Source: Pinibacter soli
GTDB lineage: Bacteria > Bacteroidota > Bacteroidia > Chitinophagales > Chitinophagaceae
Assembly (NCBI RefSeq): GCF_029961145.1
Contig: NZ_JASBRG010000007.1
Coordinates: 1,220,155 to 1,284,154, forward strand
Direction: 5' to 3'
DNA: 64,000 bases
Shown here: positions 9,068 to 17,615 of the stretch, piece after piece
Layout of the letters: every line of letters begins with the position of its first letter
Position numbering within the stretch: the first letter of the stretch is position 1
The notes under the pieces: model-generated
Database searches by the model: none
Seen by the model: only the letters and a program-made list of their open reading frames with translations
Told to the model about the DNA's origin: nothing
Translations under genes and position numbers: made by a program

Positions 9068-10843
9068 TTATGGTTTATAGCTTGAAACAACTGTGTAAGT
9101 GAACCCGCTTGCTTTTGCTGCGGCACTTAACTCTTGTATTGTTTTGCCGTACCATTTTTGTACGAGTGAATAATCATATTGCGCAGGCACATCGTTCCAG
9201 TTAATGGTTACGTGCGGCTTCATAAACTTCAATGCAACAGTGTTGTTGATCGCCTCGGAAGTTGTTCCCACAAGGCCCAGCTGCGTCATGGCATCTGCAT
9301 ATCCATCAGGATTTAATGATACCAGGTTTGCCGGATAGAACATGCGGAACGGCACATCTGAATACAATGCTCCGGGAGATGCAGGATTGGTGTGCGGAGG
9401 AAAATTCAACGACCATGTTCTGCGTATCATGCACCATGCATCAAAGCCGCCATCAGGAAAATAATTCATCCATGCCTGTGCATATATTTTGTTGATGTCA
9501 CCATTTGGAATGTCTGCATTCGTAATACCAATGTAGTTTCTGAAAGTTTTACCCACAGAGCTCGTACCCCATTTTACACCATCTACTTGTTTGTAAGTAC
9601 TCGCCTGAGCCAACGTTAAACCCCATGAAACAAAGTTGGCATCGATGCCTGCATTATAATATGCATCGGGAGTTTGAGAACCTCCAAGACCAAGTTGCGC
9701 TGCTTCGGCTTTCAGAAACAATGTTTCTGCAAAACCCATGATCACCATCGGGCGCAAAGGATCGCTCCAAACTTTTGTCGTTACGTTGGAGAATGTATTG
9801 GCATTGCCTATCGGATCAACCTGGTTCGCCAATCCTGCTGTCCATCCCGATAATTTTGCAGTGGATTTTGGAATGCCCCAATGTGGAATCGGATAAGTTA
9901 CAATTCTTAATGAATCATCTGCAGTACTTGCAAGCGTATCTGTAAGTATGTATCGATCAGTTGCTTTTGCTACAGAGTCAAAGTACACATTGATCCTTGG
10001 ATCTTTGTAAGAACGAAGGAAGTCAAGCATGTAATCACTCATCTTTGGAAAAGAAATTCCTGTGGGTGCAGTTACATTAGCCTTGCCCGAATAACCAATG
10101 TAATAAGGATTCTGGTTACCGTTGGTAGTGTTGTCAAACTGGATCTTCGCCGCGTCTGCTTCGGAACCGATGAGGTTTGTTTCATCTGCCATTACTTCTT
10201 TCACGGCATTCAACGCTGTACTGCCAAGCAATAGCTGACTACGAAGTGCTATTTTCAAACGAAGGCTGTTCGCAAATTTCTTCCACTTCAACAGATCGCC
10301 GTTGTAGATCACATCGTACGGAAGTTTATCTGTTATTTTTGCAATGTTCATTTTCGCAGACGCATCTTTCAATGTGTTTAGAAGATTGGCATACACGGTA
10401 TCTTCTTTGTCGTACATGATGGAACTCATACGGTTCGGATCGTTTGCCTGGCTGGCAGCAATCGGCCCGTAAGCCCCTACCAGTATGGATTGTATGTAAG
10501 CCTTATAAATCCTTGCAATCTGCACTCTATTGTTGAATGCTGTATCATTGCCGTAATTATTAAGTATTTGCTGAAGATTGTTCAGAATGGTTACGTAAGA
10601 TGTTTGCCACATTACATCTGCACAATCATATCTTCCGGTTAGTGATACCCAGTTGGCATACTCCCAATATTTGTTTACAGGATATTGTGCGAGTATGGAA
10701 GGTGTTGCTTTGATCGCTGTATTCATGGAACCTTCCGGCATTACTTTTGTAAACTGCGTCGGGTCGGTATTGATATCTGTCATTTTAGAGCAGGCAGAGA
10801 ACATGGAGCCTGCGATGACCGCTATATAAAATATCTTTTTCAT
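9068..10843 (-). CDS. SusD/RagB-family nutrient-binding lipoprotein (SusD-like_2 type)
   Basis: The open frame begins at 10915, but the ATG at 10843 is chosen. It yields the lipoprotein signal MKKIFYIAVIAGSMFSAC with Cys18, and it lies 34 bases past the susC stop instead of overlapping it. The mature protein is about 574 residues. The alpha-helical TPR-like body shows the SusD-like_2 features: early INTDPTQF, AYIQSILVGAYGPIAASQA, YDKEDTVYANLLNTLKDA, KWKKFANSLRLKIALR, and EAAQLGLGG. SusD forms the lid of the SusC channel on the outer face of the outer membrane. The pair should bind and import mannan oligosaccharides, as inferred from the GH92 and GH99-like neighbours. Confidence 0.93.
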   Translation of the reverse strand: MKKIFYIAVIAGSMFSACSKMTDINTDPTQFTKVMPEGSMNTAIKATPSILAQYPVNKYWEYANWVSLTGRYDCADVMWQTSYVTILNNLQQILNNYGNDTAFNNRVQIARIYKAYIQSILVGAYGPIAASQANDPNRMSSIMYDKEDTVYANLLNTLKDASAKMNIAKITDKLPYDVIYNGDLLKWKKFANSLRLKIALRSQLLLGSTALNAVKEVMADETNLIGSEADAAKIQFDNTTNGNQNPYYIGYSGKANVTAPTGISFPKMSDYMLDFLRSYKDPRINVYFDSVAKATDRYILTDTLASTADDSLRIVTYPIPHWGIPKSTAKLSGWTAGLANQVDPIGNANTFSNVTTKVWSDPLRPMVIMGFAETLFLKAEAAQLGLGGSQTPDAYYNAGIDANFVSWGLTLAQASTYKQVDGVKWGTSSVGKTFRNYIGITNADIPNGDINKIYAQAWMNYFPDGGFDAWCMIRRTWSLNFPPHTNPASPGALYSDVPFRMFYPANLVSLNPDGYADAMTQLGLVGTTSEAINNTVALKFMKPHVTINWNDVPAQYDYSLVQKWYGKTIQELSAAAKASGFTYTVVSSYKP

Positions 10844-10877
10844 CTTTGTGTTTTTTAGTGCTCCCGTTGAAACTTTT

Positions 10878-13800
10878 TTAGAATGATAATTTAAGATCGA
10901 AGCCCCATGATGCATAAGGGAATGAGCCTCCGGCCTCTATACCCTGCGCATTGCCTGAGTTTGCTGCCGCTTCAGGATCGATACCCAGTGGAGTGTTTTT
11001 GTAGATCTGCCACAGGTTTCTTCCCACAAATGCGATGCGTGCATTCTGCATTTTGATTTTTGAAATGAGCTTCTTAGGGAATGTATAACCAACTATTACC
11101 TCGCTTATTCTGATGGAAGTTGCGTCATAAGTAAGAGATGGCACATCGTTCGTTACTTTGTCATTACCATTTACAAGTTGAGGATAGATCCATGCAGGCA
11201 AAGGATCTCCCGGAATAAGCCTGCCGTTTTTATCAAGCATTTGATTTCCTCTTGCATCCACTTTTGCCATGTACGCGTTCGGGTAGCGCAATCCTTTTAC
11301 ACGTGCAGAGTCTGCGTAACGTGTAACGGTTGTACCTACTGTCTGTCCAATATTTTTTCTTTCGTTATCGTTCTCACCTAAAATAGTTTGGCTCATTAAC
11401 CACTCATCTCTTCCTGCCAAACTTTGCACGGTCGTACCCTGAAACATTGCTCTTCCGTAAGTCGCAGAGTAAAGGCTACCACCGTATTTCACGGTTACCA
11501 TAACAGATGCATCAAATGCACCGTATCTGAAACTGTTGCTTAAAGACCCCAGCCATTTTGGTCTGAAGTTTCCTGCGAGTACATTGGGGTCTGCGATTGT
11601 ACGACCATTAGAACCTACGATGATCGTGTCACCTACCTTGTATGGCGCATTACCTCTCATGGTTCCATAAGGACGACCCACTTCAGCATACACTGTCACG
11701 CCAAGATTCGAGCCGAGGTTAACACTGTTCACACCTGGCACAAGGGATTTAACAAGGTTATCATTTTTAGAAAAGTTCGCCATCACATTCCATTGGAACT
11801 TCTTTGTTCTCACAGGAGTTGCGCCCAATGTTAACTCGATCCCTTTGTTTTGAATTTCACCGGCATTGAGTACGCGGGTATTGAAACCTGTTTCTTTCGG
11901 CGTGTTCACAGTAAGGATCTGGTTGGTCGTGTTTGATTTGTACACCGTAGCATTTAATGTAATTCTGTTGTTGAAAAATGCGAGATCAAGACCCAACTCT
12001 CTCGAAACAGTTTGCTCCGGTTTCAGATCAGGATTTTTCTTTTGATCCGTGTACACGAGATAAGGATTGTTTACATAGAAACCACCAAGGTTGTATGTTT
12101 CAAGCAACTGGTAGACATTCGGACTTCCGCCCACTTTCGCCCATGAAGCTCTGAACTTACCGGATGAGAGGATATCATTTCTGCGAATGAAATGAGAGAA
12201 CAAAAAGCTACCACCTACTGAAGGATAGAAGAAATCATTTTTCCCTTTCGGCAATGTGGATGACCATTCGTTTCTTCCTGTAACATCGAGGAACAAATAA
12301 TCTCTGAAACCCAATGTTGCAGAACCATACACAGATGCAGATTTTCTTCTTCCCCAGAACTCAGATGCAGAAGGCGCAATCTTCGAGTTGCTGATCGCCG
12401 GCATATCATGCACCAGCAAAGAACCGACAGAAGCAGTGCGAGAACGTCCATTAAAATTGTTATAGTTTACCCCTACCACGCCATTGATGTTAAAGTCGGA
12501 ATTAATCCTTTTGTTGTAGATCAATTGTCCCTCATAGTTCCAGCTTTGATCGGAGCTCATGTTGTTGGTGTAGCTGCCCGTTGGCGTTTTCTTTCCACCT
12601 AACTCATTGTATATATAATATTCACCGAAATTCAAATCACCTGCGATCAACGCTCTTGCTTTCAGCCAACTGAAGATGTCAACATTCAATGAAGTACTTC
12701 CAATGAAACGATTGTGTGCATCTGCGTTTTCGTTCTCATATATTGACCAGTAAGGGTTTTCTGTGTCCGACAATAATTGCTGGCCATTGCTTCCTGTAAA
12801 AATCAGTGCATTTCCATCAGCATCTTTATAAGGATACAAACTTGCCATGTCGATACTGCGTGGCTGATAAACAAATAACACAAGAGGGTTGCCTGGTGTC
12901 AGGTTTCTCGTCATCCTGTTCTTTGTTTTATCATTGGTGTACATCACCTTCGCATCCGCCGTTACTTTTGAATTTAATTTCCGCGAAGCATAAAAAGAAA
13001 GGTTGTGCTTCGTTTTCAGGTTGATGTTGTCCACCACGTCATTGCTTTTTGTAAAGCCGTATGACAAACGGAATGTCGATACCTGGTCAGATTTATTGAT
13101 CGCAATATTTGTTGTATTGACGTAAGGCGACTGGTAGAAGTCCTTCACGTTATTTGCCTGCGGCCAATAACCGTGCGGTTTGCCATCATAAGTATTGTAC
13201 GGCTGCCCCAGCATTGGCATACCCCAGCTTTGCATGTTGATCGATCCCATGTTAACGGCGTTGGTCCCGGGAATTATCTTATCTCCACCTTGTGCGAATC
13301 GTCCATTGGAACCTTCACCATATACATTTTGGTAATCCGGCCACTCGGTAACTGTGTAGGTCTGATAGTTTTGATTTAATGACACCCCGAAATTCTTGTC
13401 ACCTATTTTTCCTTTTTTAGTAGTGATGAGGATGGCGCCATTCGCGGCCTGCGATCCATAAAGCGCTGCTGCGTTTGGCCCTTTCAACACTTCCATGGAT
13501 TCAATGTCATCCGGGTTAAGATCCTGTGCCGCGTTACCGTAGTCAAGGTTGCCATTTTCACCTGTCTTGTTAGAAATGATCACGCCATCTACCACCCATA
13601 TCGGCTGGTTGCTTCCGGTAAGTGAATTTTCCCCGCGCAGTATTAAGCGTGATGAGCTGCCCGGCTGTCCGGTACCCGTCACTTGCAAACCTGCTACTTT
13701 ACCGGCAAGGGTATTAGACAAGTTGATATCCCTTGCTTCGGTCATGTTGTTCGGATCAACCGACTGGCTCGAGTAAGGAACAGATCTTGCCTTCCGCGTT

Positions 13801-14147
13801 TGACCCAGGGCAGAGATCACGACGGCGTCCATTGTGGAGGCGCTCGCCGTGAGTGCTATTTGTATATATCCTGTCTTTGCGTCTACTTCTACTTCTTTGG
13901 AAAGATAGCCGGTCATCGTTACGGCCAGGGTTGTTTTGCCAACCGCATTAATATTTAATTGAAATGATCCGTCGTCCTTAGTAGCGGCTCCAATTCTGGT
14001 ACCTTTTATAAGGATACTTGCATTCGCCAGCGGAACATTTTTGTCGTCAATAATTTTACCTTTTATTGGTACTGACTGACCATAAGAAAGGAGGCTTAAG
14101 AAAATTAAGAGGGCCATCAGGAATGGCAGTTTTAATCGCAATCGCAT
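10878..14147 (-). CDS. SusC/RagA-family TonB-dependent outer-membrane transporter
   Basis: A 1089-residue outer-membrane channel with signal peptide ending at LLSYGQ. A carboxypeptidase-regulatory-like domain follows at about 28-105 (IKGKIIDDKNVPLANASILI). The SusC junction motif is of the MDAVVISALGQTRK class, then a plug domain (GKVAGLQVTGTGQPGSS, IWVVDGVII, DIESMEVLKGPNAAALYGSQ), and a 22-strand barrel that ends in the outer-membrane sorting signal FDLKLSF. It is the first gene of the left locus, with susD directly behind it. Substrate import is driven by TonB. Divergent transcription from the membrane regulator at 14632 suggests control by that protein. Confidence 0.96.
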   Translation of the reverse strand: MRLRLKLPFLMALLIFLSLLSYGQSVPIKGKIIDDKNVPLANASILIKGTRIGAATKDDGSFQLNINAVGKTTLAVTMTGYLSKEVEVDAKTGYIQIALTASASTMDAVVISALGQTRKARSVPYSSQSVDPNNMTEARDINLSNTLAGKVAGLQVTGTGQPGSSSRLILRGENSLTGSNQPIWVVDGVIISNKTGENGNLDYGNAAQDLNPDDIESMEVLKGPNAAALYGSQAANGAILITTKKGKIGDKNFGVSLNQNYQTYTVTEWPDYQNVYGEGSNGRFAQGGDKIIPGTNAVNMGSINMQSWGMPMLGQPYNTYDGKPHGYWPQANNVKDFYQSPYVNTTNIAINKSDQVSTFRLSYGFTKSNDVVDNINLKTKHNLSFYASRKLNSKVTADAKVMYTNDKTKNRMTRNLTPGNPLVLFVYQPRSIDMASLYPYKDADGNALIFTGSNGQQLLSDTENPYWSIYENENADAHNRFIGSTSLNVDIFSWLKARALIAGDLNFGEYYIYNELGGKKTPTGSYTNNMSSDQSWNYEGQLIYNKRINSDFNINGVVGVNYNNFNGRSRTASVGSLLVHDMPAISNSKIAPSASEFWGRRKSASVYGSATLGFRDYLFLDVTGRNEWSSTLPKGKNDFFYPSVGGSFLFSHFIRRNDILSSGKFRASWAKVGGSPNVYQLLETYNLGGFYVNNPYLVYTDQKKNPDLKPEQTVSRELGLDLAFFNNRITLNATVYKSNTTNQILTVNTPKETGFNTRVLNAGEIQNKGIELTLGATPVRTKKFQWNVMANFSKNDNLVKSLVPGVNSVNLGSNLGVTVYAEVGRPYGTMRGNAPYKVGDTIIVGSNGRTIADPNVLAGNFRPKWLGSLSNSFRYGAFDASVMVTVKYGGSLYSATYGRAMFQGTTVQSLAGRDEWLMSQTILGENDNERKNIGQTVGTTVTRYADSARVKGLRYPNAYMAKVDARGNQMLDKNGRLIPGDPLPAWIYPQLVNGNDKVTNDVPSLTYDATSIRISEVIVGYTFPKKLISKIKMQNARIAFVGRNLWQIYKNTPLGIDPEAAANSGNAQGIEAGGSFPYASWGFDLKLSF

Positions 14148-14498
14148 AAATAATAGTTTTGGAATTGAAGAAAACCTAATGGGCTAAAAGTATGATCCTC
14201 AATCTAATATTGCATTAATAAAACATTAATGATAGTTCATTTCGCTTATTAAGTTTTTAAAAGTATGTTTTTGGGAAAAACTTTAGCTGCAGTTTCATTA
14301 TTTTTTGTTCTTCAAGTCAAAAACTAATAACAAGAGGTAGAAAATTTAATTGAATATGCTAAATTGCAACACCTGACCAAATGGCTTTTGAGAATTTGAA
14401 CTCGTATAAGAAGATCGCTTGCGTTTCTACACTAACTAATAAAGTAATTGGCAAGAATTTACATCGCTCCGGATGTGGGTCTTAACTAAATACGGCAA

Positions 14499-14520
14499 TT
14501 ACTGTACATTTAAACAGTAA
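14499..14520. promoter_or_regulatory. Inverted repeat TTACTGT-N8-ACAGTAA
   Basis: A perfect 7-base dyad with an 8-base spacer lies 112 bases before the regulator start. It has the size of a dimeric DNA-binding site and is followed by no U-run. It is a candidate operator for the divergent promoters; the binding protein is unknown. Confidence 0.4.
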
Positions 14521-14577
14521 CCATTTTTTCATTTGTTTTGTGGAACAGGCAAATTGTAAACTCTTATTATTGCCAAT

Positions 14578-14600
14578 ATGAAACGACCAGGTTGTTTCAT
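14578..14600. promoter_or_regulatory. Inverted repeat ATGAAAC-N9-GTTTCAT
   Basis: A perfect 7-base dyad with a 9-base spacer ends 31 bases before the regulator start codon. Its place near the transcription start suggests autoregulation or repression. It could also be a short leader hairpin. Confidence 0.4.
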
Positions 14601-14631
14601 TGGAAATAAAATGAAAATCAGATTTTTATAA

Positions 14632-17277
14632 ATGAATAGCCGGCTTGCCATTAATGATCTGCTCAGAAGGAGTTTCCTGTATCCCGCTGTTCTATCATTA
14701 CTTATACTGCTCTCTCTATCTTCTGCTTCATTCGCACAATATGGCCTTCAATTTGCGAGTCGCGATGCCGACCCCGAAAAAAGGACATCTTTAAATATTA
14801 CGCCAGACAAACCCGTTTGCGTTTCTCAAAAGCTCGATCTCTCATTTGAACTGAGTTTTACGCCCGGCATCACAGACAATTTTGGTTATGCTTTCCGGCT
14901 GGTGAACGATAAAAAGCAAAACCTCGACATGCTATATGACGAGGCCAAAAAAAGTTTTACCATCGTTTTTGGAGATGCATATACTAATATAAGTGTGCCG
15001 ATGCTTTATGGCGACGTAGTGAACCGGTGGGTAAAATTTCACTTATTACTCGACTTTACCCATCAAACCATTGCACTGTACTGCGATTACAAACTTGTAC
15101 AAACCAGCAAAGTTTCATTTAAGGAAAATTGTTTCAACTTATACTTTGGCGCAACTACAGATCCTTACTTCAAATCGTCCGATGTTATTCCCATGCGATT
15201 GAGAAATATCGCATTGAATGTGGATGACCGGGAAAAATCTTTCTGGCCACTGAATGAATCATCCGGCAACCAGGCTTTGGATAGCATTTCCGGAAAAAAA
15301 GCAATAGTACAGAATGAGCATTGGCTAAAGCCGAAACATTCAAGCTGGCAACTGAGGAGCAATCGTAGCTTCAAAAGCTGGGTGAGCGCAGGTTTTGATC
15401 CTGTGCATGAACTGGTGTATATAACGGGGCAGGACTCCATATATATATACTCTGCAAAAACTTCGGCGCTGACAGCGGTGCATCTTTCTGAAAAGCATGA
15501 TTTGCTGCCGGGAAGCCAAACGATCTATAATCCATTCAGCGATCATCTGTACAATTTTTATCCTGATGAACACGACATTGCGGCATATGATGCGCAGACT
15601 CAACATTGGGAAAAAAATTTTAACGCCGCTCCCCTTACAGCCTACTGGCAGGTGAACAAATTCTTTTCGCGCCATGACAGTTCATTGTATTTCATGGCAG
15701 GTTATGGTCAGTTGAGATACAAGAATCTTGTACAGCGCTATCATCTTGCTACAAAAAAATGGGATACGGTAAAAACTGCCGGCGAACATTTCAACCCAAG
15801 ATACCTTTGTGCACTTGGCTCTACGTCAAACGGCGACACGGCATATATTCTCGGTGGCTATGGAAGCAAAGACGGCGACCAGTTGCTTAATCCCCAATTT
15901 TACTATGATCTGACAATGTATGATGTAAAGACATCTACATTCAAAAAGATTTATACACTTAAAGAACCTGCGGAGCCATTCGTGTTTTCCAACTCAATGG
16001 TAATTGACAAGGACGGCAAACATTACTATGCACTGATCAATCCAAAGGATCAGCGCAACACGCAATTACAACTGATAAAGGGTTCGCTGGAAAAACCGGA
16101 GTATGAGCTGATCGGCTCTTCATTTCCCTTCACATTCGTTGATGTTAAGTCGATGGCCAATGTATATTATTGTGACGCTTCCAAAGTAATGCTGGCCGTG
16201 ACTTTGTATACAGATAAAGATGCCAATGTTACCGACGTAAAAATATACAGCATCAATTTCCCCCCGAGCGGCATTGCAACGCCTGAGGTTGCGGCACCGG
16301 CAAATACCTCGAAAAAATATATTGTTGTGTTGGCTGCAATTGGTTTGCTTGTCATTGCTTTCGTTGTTTACAAACTGAGATTATTTAGAAGAAAAACTAT
16401 TGCGCAACCTGTTGAAAGAAGACCCGCGCCTGTGGAAACGGCGATGCCAACGACAACGACAACTGTCAATCCGGCCCCGGCCACTCCCGTCCCAACTCCA
16501 GCCATTCCCGTGATTACTAATGAATATGAGGATATCACGAATGAACAACAAAACAGAGCCGGCGCACACATTTACCTCTTCGGAAATTTTGAAGTGGTAG
16601 CGAGTAACGGCGAAAATATCACAAGATTGTTTACGCCGTTGTTGAAAGAGTTGTTTCTATTATTGTGCATTCATTCTTTAAAATACAACAAAGGTGTATC
16701 GCCGGAAAAACTGATCGAAATATTGTGGCACACAAAGGACACGAAAGATGCGATCAACAACAGGTCGGTGAATATTGCAAAGCTCAAAAGCATTCTTGAA
16801 AAAATTGAGGACTGTACTTTGCAAAAAGAATTTGGTTACTGGAAACTAACATTTGACAGAGATAAGCTGTATATCGATCTTGACCACTTCCTTCAATTGT
16901 TTGCTGAGCGCACGCTTGACAACAAGAGCATCAATGAACTGATCGCGATTGTACAGCGGGGTCCTTTTCTTCCGCAAACTTCTTATCAATGGGCAGACAG
17001 CTTTAAATCAGAGATATCAAGTCTTACGATAGATGCGTTACTGAAATACTGTCAATATCTTTCTTTGCCAGACAATGCAGAAAGAGTGATCAATATTTGC
17101 AACGCCATTTTTGCGTTTGATGAATTGAACGAAAATGCATTGCAGTTGAAATGTAAGAGCCTTGTATCGCTCGGCCGCCATACGCTTGCAAAGGAAGCTT
17201 TCGAAAAATTTGCCTCGAAGTATAAAGAGATCTATGCTGAGGACTATGAAACCAATTATACAAAGATGATTTCGTAG
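14632..17277 (+). CDS. Membrane-spanning transcriptional regulator: lectin-like + Kelch sensor, TM, winged-helix/BTAD output
   Basis: This 881-residue protein starts with a signal sequence ending at SASFAQ. Residues about 40-200 resemble a LamG/concanavalin domain (LDLSFELSFTPG, NRWVKFHLLLDF, TIALYCDYKLVQTSKVSFK). Residues about 240-540 contain Kelch-like propeller blades (LVQRYHLATKKWDTV, DTAYILGGYGSKDGD, DLTMYDVKTSTFKKI). One membrane helix lies at 564-583 (IVVLAAIGLLVIAFVVYKL), followed by RRK and a Pro/Thr-rich linker. The cytoplasmic part has an OmpR/SARP-type winged helix from about 644 (YLFGNFEVVASNGENITRLF, LLKELFLLL, INNRSVNIAKLKSIL) and a BTAD-like helical domain at about 750-880. 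No histidine kinase or receiver domain is present. It is divergent from the mannan locus, so it is the obvious candidate regulator. Signal transfer across one helix is inferred. Confidence 0.82.
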   Translation: MNSRLAINDLLRRSFLYPAVLSLLILLSLSSASFAQYGLQFASRDADPEKRTSLNITPDKPVCVSQKLDLSFELSFTPGITDNFGYAFRLVNDKKQNLDMLYDEAKKSFTIVFGDAYTNISVPMLYGDVVNRWVKFHLLLDFTHQTIALYCDYKLVQTSKVSFKENCFNLYFGATTDPYFKSSDVIPMRLRNIALNVDDREKSFWPLNESSGNQALDSISGKKAIVQNEHWLKPKHSSWQLRSNRSFKSWVSAGFDPVHELVYITGQDSIYIYSAKTSALTAVHLSEKHDLLPGSQTIYNPFSDHLYNFYPDEHDIAAYDAQTQHWEKNFNAAPLTAYWQVNKFFSRHDSSLYFMAGYGQLRYKNLVQRYHLATKKWDTVKTAGEHFNPRYLCALGSTSNGDTAYILGGYGSKDGDQLLNPQFYYDLTMYDVKTSTFKKIYTLKEPAEPFVFSNSMVIDKDGKHYYALINPKDQRNTQLQLIKGSLEKPEYELIGSSFPFTFVDVKSMANVYYCDASKVMLAVTLYTDKDANVTDVKIYSINFPPSGIATPEVAAPANTSKKYIVVLAAIGLLVIAFVVYKLRLFRRKTIAQPVERRPAPVETAMPTTTTTVNPAPATPVPTPAIPVITNEYEDITNEQQNRAGAHIYLFGNFEVVASNGENITRLFTPLLKELFLLLCIHSLKYNKGVSPEKLIEILWHTKDTKDAINNRSVNIAKLKSILEKIEDCTLQKEFGYWKLTFDRDKLYIDLDHFLQLFAERTLDNKSINELIAIVQRGPFLPQTSYQWADSFKSEISSLTIDALLKYCQYLSLPDNAERVINICNAIFAFDELNENALQLKCKSLVSLGRHTLAKEAFEKFASKYKEIYAEDYETNYTKMIS

Positions 17278-17615
17278 AGAGAATTTTAACCACGGAGCAA
17301 AGGAGTTTTTTTCACAGAGCAACAGCGGATCGCCTGGGAAAAATTAACTGGTTTTGAGAGAATGGAGAGAAAGAAGTTTTAGTTCCTCTTATTCCCTGAT
17401 ATGCTGATAACTCGCAATTACTTTCGAAGTATCTCCTCCTTTCCTCCGTGAAAAAAATCTCCTTCAACTCTGTGGTTAAAAAACTATCGAACAATTTCAC
17501 CTTCTCCAACGACCTACTACGAAACCTTCAAATTATACTTACCACACTCGAATCGTTCATATTTTGATAACATACTACCCTTTATCAGAACGTTATTTTT
17601 GCCAAAATTTCTTTT
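17278..17615. other. Intergenic region holding a CACAGAG/CACGGAG inverted-repeat element
   Basis: These 338 bases contain one long imperfect inverted repeat (17284-17483, listed separately). About 130 bases of A/T-rich DNA then precede the next start codon. TATTTTTG at 17594-17601 fits the TAnnTTTG box, but the nearest TTTG upstream is 27 bases away, more than the usual 19-21, so the promoter is uncertain. Confidence 0.5.
17284..17483. repeat. Inverted-repeat element with AACCACGGAG / CTCTGTGGTT ends
   Basis: The left arm reads TTTTAACCACGGAG, AAAGGAG, then TTTTTTTCAC. The right arm read on the other strand gives TTTTTAACCACAGAG, GAAGGAG, then ATTTTTTTCAC. The arms therefore match over roughly 40 bases with small differences, enclosing about 120 bases. 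Similar ACCACAGAG repeats are common between genes in many bacteria. It follows the regulator stop codon and may act as its transcription end. Confidence 0.7.

Larger units (their letters stand above)
14148..14631. other. Divergent intergenic region between susC and membrane regulator
   Basis: These 484 bases hold the divergent promoters of the mannan locus and the regulator gene. The region is A/T rich and carries two clear dyads near the regulator start (listed separately). No TAnnTTTG box with the usual TTTG partner was found for either direction, and no open frame of note occurs. Confidence 0.6.

Noticed and set aside
17312-17509. Small minus-strand frame in the gap before the phosphoesterase gene
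   Set aside because: It lies inside the CACAGAG inverted-repeat element, and its translation only reflects the repeat.
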